Positions 1 through 9,915 are shown, numbered from the stretch's first letter. The stretch: DNA of 64,000 bases from Candidatus Kinetoplastibacterium galatii TCC219 (GCF_000340905.1 NC_020284.1:758141-822140), one strand, 5' to 3'. A program made the numbers and translations. The notes: generated by a model from the letters alone, not told the origin.

Positions 1-1335
1 ATGTCAGCTTCAAGTATGACGCCAAGAGAAATAGTTCTTGAACTGGATAAGTATATCGTTGGACAGAATCGTGCTAAGAAATCTGTAGCAATAGCATTAA
101 GAAACCGATGGCGAAGACAGCAAGTACCAGAAAGATTACGTCAAGAAATATATCCAAAAAATATTTTGATGATAGGTCCAACAGGTGTTGGAAAAACCGA
201 AATAGCACGCAGACTAGCAAAATTAGTTAATGCTCCTTTCATTAAGATAGAAGCTACTAAATTTACAGAGGTTGGCTATGTAGGTAGAGATGTAGATACT
301 ATTATTAGAGATCTAGTAGAACATTCAATAAAACAAACTAGAGAAATAGAAATATCATTAATCAAGTCTCAGGCTGAAGAATCAGCTGAGAATCGTATCC
401 TTGATATACTTATCCCTAATGCTAGGAATATAGATGAAGAATATGAACAATCTAATGAAAATAATACTAGACAAACATTTCGTAAACGTTTAAGAGAAGG
501 AAGACTAGATAATTTAGAAATAGAAATAGAAGTTAATGCTGCAGCACCACAATTCGACATAATGACTCCTCCAGGTATGGAAGAAATAGCAGAGCAATTA
601 AAGACTGTTTTCGCCGGAATATCTAGCGAGAAAAAAAAGCAAAAAAAGGTAAAAATTAAAGAGGCTTTCAAAATTTTTACTGAAGAGGAATCTTCAAAAA
701 GAATCAATGAGGATGATATACGATTCAAAGCAATCAGGAATGTTGAGCAGAATGGTATTGTGTTTTTGGATGAAATAGACAAAATTGCAACTAGAAACAG
801 ATCTGATAATGCAGAGGTCTCTAGACTTGGCGTGCAAAGAGACTTGCTTCCTTTAGTCGAAGGAACATCCGTAAATACAAGATATGGTATAGTAAAAACT
901 GATCATATCTTGTTTATTGCATCAGGGGCATTTCATTTATCGAGACCATCAGATCTTATACCAGAATTACAAGGTAGGTTTCCTATAAGGGTAGAATTAA
1001 ACTCTTTATCAATCGAAGATTTTTCTCATATTTTATGTGACACAGATGTATCTCTTACCAAACAGTATTCGGCGTTAATGGAAACAGAAAACGTGAAACT
1101 TGATTTCCAAAAGAATGGTATCAATAAAATAGCAGAGCTTGCATATTCTGTTAATGAAAGAACAGAGGATATCGGCGCTAGGAGACTATATACCTTAATG
1201 GAAAAACTACTAGAAGAATTATCCTTTGATACTTCTGATGCTAATGGAAAAACTATAATAATAGATGAGATATATGTTGAGCAGCAACTGAAAGAAATAG
1301 TATTAAATCAGGACTTATCTAGGTATATCTTATAA
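1..1335 (+). CDS. hslU: ATP-dependent protease ATPase subunit HslU
   Basis: AAA+ unfoldase of the HslUV (ClpYQ) cytosolic protease; it unfolds substrates and feeds them to the HslV peptidase. At 444 residues it has the usual family length. Walker A (GPTGVGKT) lies at about residues 59-66, Walker B (IVFLDEID) near 255, and the C-terminus ends with the short hydrophobic tail (SRYIL) that docks into HslV. The first base of the window is the A of its start codon, so the ribosome binding site, promoter and the expected hslV lie outside. The I-domain holds two long A runs (eight and seven A at 631-647) encoding a lysine cluster. A bidirectional terminator follows. Confidence 0.97.
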   Translation: MSASSMTPREIVLELDKYIVGQNRAKKSVAIALRNRWRRQQVPERLRQEIYPKNILMIGPTGVGKTEIARRLAKLVNAPFIKIEATKFTEVGYVGRDVDTIIRDLVEHSIKQTREIEISLIKSQAEESAENRILDILIPNARNIDEEYEQSNENNTRQTFRKRLREGRLDNLEIEIEVNAAAPQFDIMTPPGMEEIAEQLKTVFAGISSEKKKQKKVKIKEAFKIFTEEESSKRINEDDIRFKAIRNVEQNGIVFLDEIDKIATRNRSDNAEVSRLGVQRDLLPLVEGTSVNTRYGIVKTDHILFIASGAFHLSRPSDLIPELQGRFPIRVELNSLSIEDFSHILCDTDVSLTKQYSALMETENVKLDFQKNGINKIAELAYSVNERTEDIGARRLYTLMEKLLEELSFDTSDANGKTIIIDEIYVEQQLKEIVLNQDLSRYIL

Positions 1336-1339
1336 AAAA

Positions 1340-1387
1340 GATAAAAAGTGATAATGACATTAGAGATGATCATTATCACTTTTTATC
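1340..1387. terminator. Bidirectional terminator between hslU and the DUF493 gene
   Basis: A perfect 18-bp inverted repeat (1340-1357 and 1370-1387) surrounds a 12-base loop. The arms carry an A run on the left and a T run on the right, so the hairpin has a U tract on either strand. It sits between two convergent genes and fits a rho-independent terminator shared by hslU and the dacC/DUF493 transcript. Confidence 0.85.
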
Positions 1388-1390
1388 TAT

Positions 1391-1654
1391 CTACAGAACA
1401 AAAGATACTTTAGGATGATCATATAATAACTTATATATCTTATCAAAATGCTCTCTAGAGAGAATATTAATATTTAAAGATAGACTAATATATTTTCCGG
1501 ATTTACTTAAAGTAGGTTCATCATAAGAATATTCTAATGAGTTTTCATTAGAATCTAACACGCTAAATACATCATCTGCAAATCCAGGATCATTCTTTCC
1601 AATAACTTTAATAGGAAAATAATTAGGGTAAATAGAATTTATTCTTGTATTCAT
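1391..1654 (-). CDS. ybeD: DUF493 (YbeD-like) protein
   Basis: Small protein of the DUF493/YbeD family, a ferredoxin-like alpha-beta fold with an unsettled regulatory role. In proteobacteria it lies between a dacA/dacC-type gene and lipB, and here dacC is directly upstream. The family features seen are FPIKV(I/M)GK near the N-terminus and a C-terminal HPKVSFVL. The ATG at 1654 gives 87 residues, the usual length. A GTG at 1675 in the same frame would overlap the dacC stop by one base and add seven residues. lipB, the common next gene, is absent here. Function is not predictable from sequence alone. Confidence 0.75.
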   Translation of the reverse strand: MNTRINSIYPNYFPIKVIGKNDPGFADDVFSVLDSNENSLEYSYDEPTLSKSGKYISLSLNINILSREHFDKIYKLLYDHPKVSFVL

Positions 1655-1674
1655 GATTTCAATAAAAAACTTCA

Positions 1675-2928
1675 CTAATTCTCAAACCAGCGTCTAACCA
1701 TATCTTTAACTCGACCAAACAAACCAGCTCTATTCATACTACCATGTATTCTTAATTTAACAGTTTTCAATATCTGATCATCTATACTAAACTGCAAAAT
1801 GCCAACAATTTGATCCTTGTGTAATGGAGCTATTAATGGCTCAATTCTCTCTACAACCAATTTTACATCACCCGCTCTACCTCTAGGAACAGATAACCAT
1901 AGTGGATTCTTTGGACTAAGATTTATCTTATCTGAAACTCCTTCCCAAACTCTTGCTTCTAATGATTTCGAGATTTTATCCTCAAACATTGCAATTGTAT
2001 CGAAATTTTGAAATCCCCAATTTAAAAGTCTTAAGCTTTCTTCTGTTCTTATTGCTTCTGTATTAGCACCTAATAACACGACTAGTATACGACGATCACC
2101 TCTTAGAGCTGTAGAGACAAGACAATATCCAGCTGTATCAGTATGTCCTGTTTTTAAACCATCTACAGATGGATCAGACCACAGTAGACGATTACGATTT
2201 GATTGAGTTATGCCATTATAAGTAAATTCTTTTTGTTTATAATAATGAAGGAAAGATTCATGTTTCTTTAAAAAATTTATTGATAATAGAGCAAGATCAC
2301 GAGCCGTAGTTAAATGGCACGAGTCAGGCAGACCAGTAACATTAGTGAAGTTACTACTATTCATACCAATTTTTTTTGCTTCACGATTCATTAAATAAAC
2401 AAAAGAATCCTCATCTCCACTAACAGATTCTGCCAAGACAATAGAGGCGTCATTGCCTGATTGCACAATCATACCTTGTAATAAATCACGAATTTGTACT
2501 TTTTTGTTTGGTTCAAGGAACATTCTAGAGCCAACAGTTCTCCAGGCTTTTTCAGATACAATAACATTCTGATCTTTATCTAAACGTTTATCCTCTATGG
2601 CATCAAATACTAGATATGCAGTCATAATCTTAGTTAAAGAAGCAGGCTCAACTTTTAAATCTGGATTAGAAGATGCTAATACTTGTTCACTATTCACATC
2701 AACAATTATCCATGACTTGGAAGATATTTTAGGTTTAGGTAAAGATGAAACATTACTGACAGGAATAGATAATTTATCAATATCATTGTAAGCAGATAAA
2801 ATACCATCTAATTTGTCATCTTCTGATCTTACGGATAAAGATGAACTCATTAAAAGTATTAAAGAGACGGCTAAAATAAGTCTTACAATGAAGCTTAACG
2901 TACATTTAATTTTTAAAAACATATTCAT
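1675..2928 (-). CDS. dacC: D-alanyl-D-alanine carboxypeptidase (PBP5/6 type)
   Basis: Low-molecular-mass penicillin-binding protein that trims the terminal D-Ala from peptidoglycan pentapeptides in the periplasm. The serine-peptidase S11 motifs are all present: SxxK at S97-L-T-K100, SGN at 157-159 and KTG at 259-261. An N-terminal hydrophobic segment (about residues 11-30) is the signal sequence. After residue about 300 follows the PBP5 C-terminal domain, ending in an amphipathic-looking helix (VKDMVRRWFEN) that would anchor it to the membrane. The dacA/dacC choice of name is arbitrary. It is followed by the DUF493 gene in the same transcript. The start could be either of two close ATGs. Confidence 0.92.
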   Translation of the reverse strand: MNMFLKIKCTLSFIVRLILAVSLILLMSSSLSVRSEDDKLDGILSAYNDIDKLSIPVSNVSSLPKPKISSKSWIIVDVNSEQVLASSNPDLKVEPASLTKIMTAYLVFDAIEDKRLDKDQNVIVSEKAWRTVGSRMFLEPNKKVQIRDLLQGMIVQSGNDASIVLAESVSGDEDSFVYLMNREAKKIGMNSSNFTNVTGLPDSCHLTTARDLALLSINFLKKHESFLHYYKQKEFTYNGITQSNRNRLLWSDPSVDGLKTGHTDTAGYCLVSTALRGDRRILVVLLGANTEAIRTEESLRLLNWGFQNFDTIAMFEDKISKSLEARVWEGVSDKINLSPKNPLWLSVPRGRAGDVKLVVERIEPLIAPLHKDQIVGILQFSIDDQILKTVKLRIHGSMNRAGLFGRVKDMVRRWFEN

Positions 2929-3022
2929 CAGTTAATATAAGATTTAACAGGTTAAGCAGTGATGCTCATTTATAAATTAAGCAGGCATTTAATTAAAAAA
3001 CTACTCTGTCATTATAAAATAA

Positions 3023-3682
3023 TTAGCAAGACGGCACATTAATACTGAGATAATCCGCTACTAATCGTCTTAATATTAGCAGCTTTCCATGGAAAAAGTG
3101 AGTGCAAGAAGGAATCATAACAATAGGTAGAGACTTTGGTCTGATCCATTCTAATAACTCATTAAAAGGTACTACTTCATCATCTTCCCCATGAATTACT
3201 AAACTATTTTCAGGTAAAGAAACTTTTTTAAACTCAAAACGATGTACAGCAGAACCAATGAGGATTAAAGATTTATATAAGCAATAATTATCATTATCTA
3301 ACAAAGAAGAATACACTTGTGCTGCTACAGCGGAACCAAATGAGAAACCGGCTAACATTATAGGTAATTTGGACAACTTTGGATAAGAAATTTGTATCTG
3401 TGACAATAGAGCTATCATGTCTTCTGTCTCTCCAATAGCATTGCCAAAAATACCATCAGACTCACCAACACCTCTAAAATTTGGCCTAATAGATACCATT
3501 CCCTTATTTACACATTCACGAGCAACAGTAGTAATTATTTTGTTGTCGCGAGAACCTCCGTATAATGAATGAGGATGTAATACAAGGGCTAACCCTATAA
3601 TATCATCTAGTGGCCATTCTATGACACAATCTATATTACCAGATTCGCCACGAAAACAAATTTTCTCAACCATTGAGCGCAT
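3023..3682 (-). CDS. Alpha/beta hydrolase (COG2945-like)
   Basis: Cytosolic alpha/beta hydrolase of the short COG2945 type, 219 residues. The nucleophile elbow GFSFGS places the catalytic serine at 114. A likely acid lies in HGEDDEVVPF (D167 or D168) and a likely base is H195 or H198 near the C-terminus. HPHSLYGGS near residues 36-44 resembles the oxyanion-hole region of the family, and NFRGVGES at 68-75 is also typical. Substrate unknown; relatives are often annotated only as 'hydrolase'. There is no signal peptide. It reads toward dacC with a 94-bp gap, and is divergent from birA across a 172-bp very AT-rich spacer that must hold both promoters. Confidence 0.8.
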   Translation of the reverse strand: MRSMVEKICFRGESGNIDCVIEWPLDDIIGLALVLHPHSLYGGSRDNKIITTVARECVNKGMVSIRPNFRGVGESDGIFGNAIGETEDMIALLSQIQISYPKLSKLPIMLAGFSFGSAVAAQVYSSLLDNDNYCLYKSLILIGSAVHRFEFKKVSLPENSLVIHGEDDEVVPFNELLEWIRPKSLPIVMIPSCTHFFHGKLLILRRLVADYLSINVPSC

Positions 3683-3854
3683 AAAAATAACAAAGAAATA
3701 TCAAGATTTAAGTTAGATATTGTATATCAATGAATATAAAGTATCTTATAATAATAATTATAAATGAACAATTATTTTATATTTTATGGTCACACATAAT
3801 ATATATTATACAAAGATAATATTATATTATATGCAGTAAGGTTACAATTCATAT

Positions 3855-4658
3855 ATGATGGATAGCTATAAAAATTTGACTATCGGTGGTATAGTTAAGC
3901 AATTAGAAAAATATCTTACAAGTTTCAAAAAAATATCTTGGAAAGAATCTACTGGTTCTACAAATTTAGATTTACTTTCACTTATAAGAAACAATAATTC
4001 TTCACTACCTTGTTTATTAGGAACAAATCATCAATACAATGGCAGAGGAAGAAATGGTAAAATTTGGATAGATGATTTTGAATCAACATTAATGTTTTCT
4101 TGTGCTTTTAATCTTTCTGTATCAAGGATAGATTTGAGTATACTGCCGATAATTATAGGAATAGCTACTTGTAAATCACTGCAGAAATTATCTAACAGAA
4201 AAGATATAGGTTTAAAATGGCCTAATGATATTTATTGGAAAAATAAGAAACTAGCTGGAATTTTGATAGAAATAATCAAAAATAATAATATAGTAATAGG
4301 AATAGGCATAAATATAGATATTACGGACAAGCTATCAGAAAAAATAGATCAAAACATAACTAGCTGGAAACAAATCGTCGATAGTCCAGTGTCTAGCGAT
4401 AATTTCATAAATATAATACAATCACTATCCTTATCTTGGTTAAAATTTATAAACTTGTTAGGAAACAATAAATTACCATCAGTTATTAGACAATTTCACA
4501 ATGTAGATATTTTATATGGCAAATCTGTTACAATCGAAAGCCATAATTCCAGTACATGTGGTATAGCATGTGGCATAAATAATAAAGGACATCTAATTGT
4601 TAAGACTATTAACGACACTCATACCGTACATCTAGGCAACGTCTCTGTTAAATTCTAA
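3855..4658 (+). CDS. birA: Biotin--[acetyl-CoA-carboxylase] ligase
   Basis: Activates biotin with ATP and attaches it to the biotin carboxyl carrier subunit of acetyl-CoA carboxylase. Visible motifs: ESTGSTN at 31-37, the biotinyl-AMP loop GRGRNGKIW at 63-71, KWPND with the following KKLAGILIE, and a small C-terminal SH3-like domain. There is no N-terminal helix-turn-helix, so it is the class I, enzyme-only form and cannot act as the biotin repressor. Two consecutive ATGs are possible starts. coaX begins one base after the stop, so the pair is translationally coupled, a linkage common in betaproteobacteria. Confidence 0.93.
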   Translation: MMDSYKNLTIGGIVKQLEKYLTSFKKISWKESTGSTNLDLLSLIRNNNSSLPCLLGTNHQYNGRGRNGKIWIDDFESTLMFSCAFNLSVSRIDLSILPIIIGIATCKSLQKLSNRKDIGLKWPNDIYWKNKKLAGILIEIIKNNNIVIGIGINIDITDKLSEKIDQNITSWKQIVDSPVSSDNFINIIQSLSLSWLKFINLLGNNKLPSVIRQFHNVDILYGKSVTIESHNSSTCGIACGINNKGHLIVKTINDTHTVHLGNVSVKF

Positions 4659-4659
4659 C

Positions 4660-5454
4660 ATGATAATATTAATCGACTCTGGAAACAGTAGAATAAAAGT
4701 AGGTTGGTTATTAAATAAAGATGGTTCTATCCACAGAGAACCACATGCAGCAATATTTGATAATTTAAATATAAAATCTCTTAGTCAATGGCTAGAATGT
4801 TTACCCAAAAAACCAAATTACGCATTGGGTGTTAATGTAGCAGGCAAACATCGCGAAAATATAATAGAATACGAGTTAAATAATATAGATTGCAAAATTG
4901 AATGGGTGATAGCTCAAGAAAGGACATCGTTACTAATAAACAAGTATAAAAACCATGATCAATTAGGAGCAGATAGATGGGCTGCAATGCTAGGAATAGT
5001 AGAGAAACAGAAGAAAACTCATCCACCATTAATTGTAGCAAGTTTCGGTACAGCAACTACGATAGATATCATAAGCCCTAATAATATTTTTGTAGGAGGT
5101 ATAATACTTCCTGGGTCTTTTATGATGAGACAATCTCTTACAAATGGAACAGCAAATCTACCAATGTCTAGCGGAGAATCCTCTGACTTTCCATTAGATA
5201 CTATTAATTCTATAAATTCAGGAATTTCCTCAGCACAATCAGGAGCGCTAGTAAGACAATGCATAGTAACATTTAGAGAATATAATCAATTTCCAATAAT
5301 ATATGTAACTGGTGGAGTATGGCCAGAAATAGAGAAAGAAACAAGACAACTGATTAATGGAATAAAATTTAGAGGTGAGAAAAAAACAGAAATAATATAC
5401 GAAAATAGGCCAGTTCTAGATGGATTAGCTATTATGGCTAGAAACATATTATAA
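4660..5454 (+). CDS. coaX: Type III pantothenate kinase
   Basis: Phosphorylates pantothenate, the first step of CoA synthesis; type III enzymes are insensitive to CoA feedback. The ASKHA-fold motifs are clear: the N-terminal phosphate loop DSGNSRIKVGW (residues 6-16), GADRWAAMLG near 106-115, and FGTATTID near 128-135. Length (264) is normal. It is coupled to birA (one-base gap). Its 3' end overlaps the 3' end of convergent waaA by six bases, which leaves no room for a terminator. Together with panB it argues that the cell handles pantothenate itself. Confidence 0.93.
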   Translation: MIILIDSGNSRIKVGWLLNKDGSIHREPHAAIFDNLNIKSLSQWLECLPKKPNYALGVNVAGKHRENIIEYELNNIDCKIEWVIAQERTSLLINKYKNHDQLGADRWAAMLGIVEKQKKTHPPLIVASFGTATTIDIISPNNIFVGGIILPGSFMMRQSLTNGTANLPMSSGESSDFPLDTINSINSGISSAQSGALVRQCIVTFREYNQFPIIYVTGGVWPEIEKETRQLINGIKFRGEKKTEIIYENRPVLDGLAIMARNIL

Positions 5455-6714
5455 AAAAGTTTCTATCTCTCTAACTATCCTTTTAGTAGAACCTCTGTGA
5501 GAATTTACCCATGACCAAGCAGATTGTTTCATTAAAGAAACTTTGTTTTTATTGTACATTAAACACTTAGCCATATCTATTGCTTCCTCAGCATTATTTG
5601 CTCTTAAAATAACACCAAGTTTTTCTGCCTCAATAGATAGGTCTTGGAAATTAAAAGTATAAGGACCTACAATTACAGGAACATCTGCAAGACATGCTTC
5701 TATAAAATTATGACCACCTAGTGGAGCAAAACTACCAGCAACTATAGAAACATCTGACATACCATAATAAAAAAACATTTCACCCATAGAATCTCCGAGC
5801 ATAATACTAAAATTATTCAGCGAATGCTTATCAGATATAGATGACTTTCTTTCGAACGGTATGTTCTCTCTTCTTAAAATATCAGCCAAAATATCAAACC
5901 TTTCTTCATGACGAGGCACTAGTAAAAATAGAATATTGTCTTCTCTTGATTGCTTAATATGCTCTATAAACATAGTCTCTTCATCTTCTCTCATACTGGC
6001 TATAAGCACTATAGATTTTTTTATATTTTTTTTAAACTTTGCTCCTGCCAATATTTGATATTTTGGAACATCCATATCGAACTTAATATTACCAGTAACT
6101 ATAATGGACAAAGCACCAGCTTTTTTTAATAAATAAGCATCTGAAGTTGTTTGAGCCAATACTAGCGATATGTTTTTCAATGACAAACGGACTATTGACT
6201 TAAACCTCATCATTCTAATAAATGATCTTTTGGATAATCTTGCACTAGCTAAAACAATTGGTAATCTCAATTTATGCGCATAATGTAACAAATTCGGCCA
6301 AATTTCTCTCTCTATAATTATTCCAATTTTAGGTTTATAGCAACTTAAAAATCTTTGAACACAGCCAGGGAAATCATATGGTAAAAATACCAATGCCATT
6401 CTTTTTGATATTAAATAACTACAAAATAATCTATGCCCCTCTTCCTTAACGCTAGAAGTATTACCCGTTATTAGAATTAAAAATCCATTGTCTAATAGAT
6501 GATGAACAAGTGGACAAGACGCCCTAAGCTCGCCAAGACTAGCTGCATGAATCCATACTATAACACCTTCTTTGAATTTGTTTTTATAAATCCCAAACTT
6601 CTCTCTAGAGAAAATAGCCTGTATTGTTTTTTTGTTTCTACCACATAATAATAAATATATCCAAATAAAAGGAGCACATAAATATAATAGTAAAGTATAC
6701 GTCATATAGATCAT
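5449..6714 (-). CDS. waaA: 3-deoxy-D-manno-octulosonic acid transferase (Kdo transferase)
   Basis: Transfers Kdo from CMP-Kdo to lipid A precursor at the inner face of the cytoplasmic membrane (GT30 family). The N-terminus is a membrane anchor (YTLLLYLCAPFIWIYLLL). HAASLGE carries the conserved catalytic Glu. The GT-B C-terminal half shows GGHNFIEA and GPYTFNF, which bind the CMP-sugar. The open frame extends 26 codons further upstream, but the ATG at 6714 aligns with the usual start just before the YTLLLYL segment; an ATG three codons later is also possible. Its presence implies at least a minimal Kdo-lipid A. The stop overlaps the coaX stop region. Confidence 0.9.
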   Translation of the reverse strand: MIYMTYTLLLYLCAPFIWIYLLLCGRNKKTIQAIFSREKFGIYKNKFKEGVIVWIHAASLGELRASCPLVHHLLDNGFLILITGNTSSVKEEGHRLFCSYLISKRMALVFLPYDFPGCVQRFLSCYKPKIGIIIEREIWPNLLHYAHKLRLPIVLASARLSKRSFIRMMRFKSIVRLSLKNISLVLAQTTSDAYLLKKAGALSIIVTGNIKFDMDVPKYQILAGAKFKKNIKKSIVLIASMREDEETMFIEHIKQSREDNILFLLVPRHEERFDILADILRRENIPFERKSSISDKHSLNNFSIMLGDSMGEMFFYYGMSDVSIVAGSFAPLGGHNFIEACLADVPVIVGPYTFNFQDLSIEAEKLGVILRANNAEEAIDMAKCLMYNKNKVSLMKQSAWSWVNSHRGSTKRIVREIETFL

Positions 6715-6918
6715 AAGAATTAGATATTCCCTAATTAATAACTTAATGGGAAAACAATATTCATAATTACATTGATAGACAAAATAAAGCAATGTAATCT
6801 AACTAACGCTCTCCATAAATACTTTAGATAGTTTTGTGTTAGAGAATACTAGTTACAAAAATATATAAATAACAGTCTATTTAAATAACTGTACTCTCTA
6901 TACATCAATCGTTAATAT

Positions 6919-8694
6919 TTACCTCAATTTAATATGCAAATCTTTTAATTGATCATCATTAACAATAGATGGTGCTTCAGTAATTAAACACTGAGCTCTC
7001 TGAGTTTTAGGAAATGCTATAACATCTCTTATAGAATCAGAATTAGTTAATAAGGCAACAATCCTGTCAAGACCAAAAGCTATACCACCATGAGGTGGGG
7101 CCCCATATCTCAAAGCATCTAACAGAAAACCAAACTGCTCTCTTGACATCTCTTCATCAATACCTAGTGCTTTAAATATTTTACTTTGCAAGCTACTATT
7201 AGATATGCGTATAGAGCCACCTCCTATTTCCCATCCATTTAATACCATGTCATAAGCTTTAGAAATGACCTTATCATACTCTTCGTTATCAAGGAAAGCA
7301 TCATGACCATTTTTTATACTTGTAAAAGGATGATGTACAGCAGAGTACCGATTATTTTTATCGTCAAATTCAAACATAGGGAAATCAATTACCCATAACG
7401 GTCTCCAACTATTTGAAAATATCCCTGTGGCCTTTCCAAACTCACTATGACCTATTTTCACTCTCAAAGATCCCAGAGAATCATTAACTATTTTATTTTT
7501 ATCAGCACAGAAAAAGATAATATCTCCATCTGATACCTCAATATGTTCCATTAATTTTAATAGAATTGAATCATTAATATTTTTTAATATTGGAGACTGT
7601 AATCCATCGCGACCATCGCCTACTTTATTCACTTTTATATATGCCAAACCTTTAGCACCATAAATTCCTACAAATTTTGTATAATCATCTATCTCTTTTC
7701 TAGAAAAATTAACACCACCTGGTACTTTTAAAGCAGCTACACGACTATCAGAGCTAGTTGCTGCATTAGAAAAAATTTTCAAATCAGAATCAGCCACTAT
7801 ATCAGTGACATCTATAAGTTTTAGATTTACTCTAAGGTCTGGTTTATCAGAACCATAATTATACATTGCTTCTTTCCAAGTCATAATTGGAAATGTTTCT
7901 GGTAAGCTAATATCCTTAACTTTTTTAAAAATAAACTTAATCATGTCTTCGAATATATGACGTATCTCGTCTTCTTCTAAAAACGATAACTCGCAATCAA
8001 TCTGAGTAAACTCTGGCTGTCTATCTGCTCTTAAATCTTCATCACGAAAACATTTTGTAATCTGATAATATCTGTCAAACCCAGAAATCATCAACATCTG
8101 CTTAAAAAGTTGTGGTGATTGAGGAAGAGCAAAAAAATGCCCTCCATGTACACGAGATGGTACTAGATAATCACGAGCTCCTTCTGGAGTACTTTTTGTT
8201 AGCATAGGAGTTTCTATTTCAATAAAACCCATCCTGTCTAAGAAACTACGTACAGCAGAAGAAACACTATATCTTGTCATTAGGTTTTTTTGCATCTTAA
8301 CTCTGCGCAAATCTAATACGCGATTGAGCAATCTTGTATTTTCTGACAGATTTGTGTCATCCAGTTGAAATGGCAAAGAGATTGCTGCATTGAATACTGT
8401 AATCTCATCACATAAAACTTCTAGATTACCAGTAGACATATCAACATTAACTGTTCCATCTGGGCGTGATTGAACTATGCCTGTGATTCCTATACAGAAT
8501 TCATTACGAAGAGTTTCTGCTGCACTAAATACTTGTTTATCAGGGCTAAAAACAATTTGCACTAAACCAGTTCGATCACGTAAATCTATAAAGATTACGC
8601 CGCCATGATCACGTCTACGATGTACCCAGCCATACAAAGTGACCTTTTGTCCTAAATTTTTACTACAAACCTGTCCAACATAGCAGGTACGCAT
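6919..8694 (-). CDS. aspS: Aspartyl-tRNA synthetase, probably non-discriminating
   Basis: Class II aminoacyl-tRNA synthetase of bacterial type, 591 residues. In order: an OB-fold anticodon domain (about 1-110), motif 1, [14 protein letters not shown], motif 2 ([18 protein letters not shown]), the bacterial GAD insertion, and motif 3 ([13 protein letters not shown]). The anticodon domain has RRRDHGG with His at position 30. In Pseudomonas-type enzymes this His accompanies charging of both tRNA-Asp and tRNA-Asn, so an amidotransferase (GatCAB) would complete Asn-tRNA; that part is inference. The start is supported by a GGAG eight bases upstream. It follows the DUF502 gene, as in other betaproteobacteria. 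Confidence 0.96.
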   Translation of the reverse strand: MRTCYVGQVCSKNLGQKVTLYGWVHRRRDHGGVIFIDLRDRTGLVQIVFSPDKQVFSAAETLRNEFCIGITGIVQSRPDGTVNVDMSTGNLEVLCDEITVFNAAISLPFQLDDTNLSENTRLLNRVLDLRRVKMQKNLMTRYSVSSAVRSFLDRMGFIEIETPMLTKSTPEGARDYLVPSRVHGGHFFALPQSPQLFKQMLMISGFDRYYQITKCFRDEDLRADRQPEFTQIDCELSFLEEDEIRHIFEDMIKFIFKKVKDISLPETFPIMTWKEAMYNYGSDKPDLRVNLKLIDVTDIVADSDLKIFSNAATSSDSRVAALKVPGGVNFSRKEIDDYTKFVGIYGAKGLAYIKVNKVGDGRDGLQSPILKNINDSILLKLMEHIEVSDGDIIFFCADKNKIVNDSLGSLRVKIGHSEFGKATGIFSNSWRPLWVIDFPMFEFDDKNNRYSAVHHPFTSIKNGHDAFLDNEEYDKVISKAYDMVLNGWEIGGGSIRISNSSLQSKIFKALGIDEEMSREQFGFLLDALRYGAPPHGGIAFGLDRIVALLTNSDSIRDVIAFPKTQRAQCLITEAPSIVNDDQLKDLHIKLR

Positions 8695-8768
8695 TGGAAT
8701 AACTCCATTTAATAATAAATAAGGGTGTACTATAACACTAATATTTTAAATCATAATATTTAGAATTA

Positions 8769-9371
8769 TTATTTAATCTTGTGAGATGAAACAACACCCA
8801 TTGAAACAATATATTTCAGAGCTGTATCTACGTTCATATCTAAAGGCTTAATAACATCTCTCCCAACTATCAAGAAGAAACCTGATGTTGGATTTGGTGT
8901 TGTAGGAACATAGACGCTAATATACTCATCGAGTGGCAAATAAGATACTATATTATTACCAGGTGTTCCTGTAAGGAAAGCTATAGTCCAACAACCTTGT
9001 CTAGGATACTCAATTAGAACAGCTTGTCTAAAAGATTGGCTATCAGATGACAAAACCGTGTCGCTAACCTGCTTAACAGAATTATATATAGAACGTACCA
9101 ATGGTATTTTACCTAAAACAGCATTCCAGTAACCTAATAAGGTGCGTCCGATCAAATTGGCAGTCATTACCCCACTTGTCCATATAACCACCACAACCAT
9201 AATTAACTGAAAGCCTGGTATATCATAGCCAAATAAATATTTTGAAGATAAGAAATTTGGAACAGAGGCTTCCATTATGCCAACCAATAGTCCTAACACC
9301 CATAAGGTTATGACTATAGGAACCCATACTAACAAACCAGTAATGAAGTATTTTTTAAACATTGATATCAC
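8769..9371 (-). CDS. DUF502 inner-membrane protein
   Basis: Integral membrane protein of the DUF502 family, 200 residues. Two hydrophobic segments are seen, at about residues 9-31 and 52-74. A soluble domain follows with family-typical stretches: GKIPLVRSIYNSVKQ, LIEYPRQGCW and VPTTPNPTSGFFL. Function is unknown. It lies upstream of aspS on the same strand, a conserved betaproteobacterial linkage; the fmdB-like zinc-ribbon gene that often precedes it is missing. Start may be this ATG or one three codons later. Upstream lies the largest gene-free gap of the window. Confidence 0.85.
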   Translation of the reverse strand: MISMFKKYFITGLLVWVPIVITLWVLGLLVGIMEASVPNFLSSKYLFGYDIPGFQLIMVVVVIWTSGVMTANLIGRTLLGYWNAVLGKIPLVRSIYNSVKQVSDTVLSSDSQSFRQAVLIEYPRQGCWTIAFLTGTPGNNIVSYLPLDEYISVYVPTTPNPTSGFFLIVGRDVIKPLDMNVDTALKYIVSMGVVSSHKIK

Positions 9372-9814
9372 TTTTAAAACATTACTGAGAAGAACCCCAG
9401 CGGTTAGAGTTTAGATTATTTATAATAGTGAGTTGAATATATCAAGCAGAAACAGTCATAAAAATGCTTTAACAAACAACAACTAATGGGTATATTTTAT
9501 CGTAAATATATAATCTTATGATAATTAAATTTATTTTGTTTTTCAAAATACTCTACAAAAATTATATTTTGTTTTCATAAGATCATAGAAACAAGAAACA
9601 TCAATATACAAATAAATTAGTTAATATTTAAATACTAAAAATATTTAGATTTTACACAATAAAATCACAATCATGAATTAAACATGGAATTTAGTTAATA
9701 CAGAACATATAATGTAACCTATATAAAATACTTTTGTACAACTGGTGTTTGTAATTTCACACAAGAAAAAGCTAAAAACCACAAAACACTACATGATAGT
9801 AAACCCAATTCGAA

Positions 9815-9829
9815 ATGACACTGTGTCAT
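9815..9829. promoter_or_regulatory. 15-bp palindrome upstream of the aminotransferase gene
   Basis: ATGACAC-T-GTGTCAT is a perfect 7+1+7 inverted repeat. It lies ten bases before a longer palindrome and about 90 bases before the start codon. The short, centred symmetry resembles a dimer operator rather than a terminator, but no known regulator was matched. Confidence 0.4.
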
Positions 9830-9839
9830 ATGTTTTAGT

Positions 9840-9869
9840 ATTTAACATTACACTAGTGTAATGTTAAAT
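9840..9869. promoter_or_regulatory. Perfect 30-bp palindrome upstream of the aminotransferase gene
   Basis: The half-site ATTTAACATTACACT is followed directly by its exact reverse complement, with no central spacer. It ends 46 bases before the start codon. As RNA it would form a 13-14-bp hairpin with a very tight loop, but no T tract follows on either strand, so a terminator is unlikely. A binding site for a dimeric regulator is the more likely reading. Confidence 0.5.
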
Positions 9870-9915
9870 TGCTATGTCTAAATTTTAATTTTTTAAATCT
9901 GTATGAGAATGATCT

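Larger units (their letters stand above)
9372..9915. other. Gene-free gap of 544 bp with two palindromes
   Basis: This is the longest stretch without a gene. No open frame of 60 codons and no RNA gene was recognised; it is AT-rich with many short A and T runs. Its right end holds a 15-bp and a 30-bp palindrome just before the aminotransferase gene. It lies between divergent genes, so it must carry promoters for both. In such a compact genome it may also be the remnant of a lost gene, but no recognisable protein fragment was seen. Confidence 0.6.

Noticed and set aside
369-782. Minus-strand frame of 137 codons
   Set aside because: Opposite hslU, Ser/Leu/Phe-rich as expected for the complement of an AT-rich gene; no sign of a real protein.
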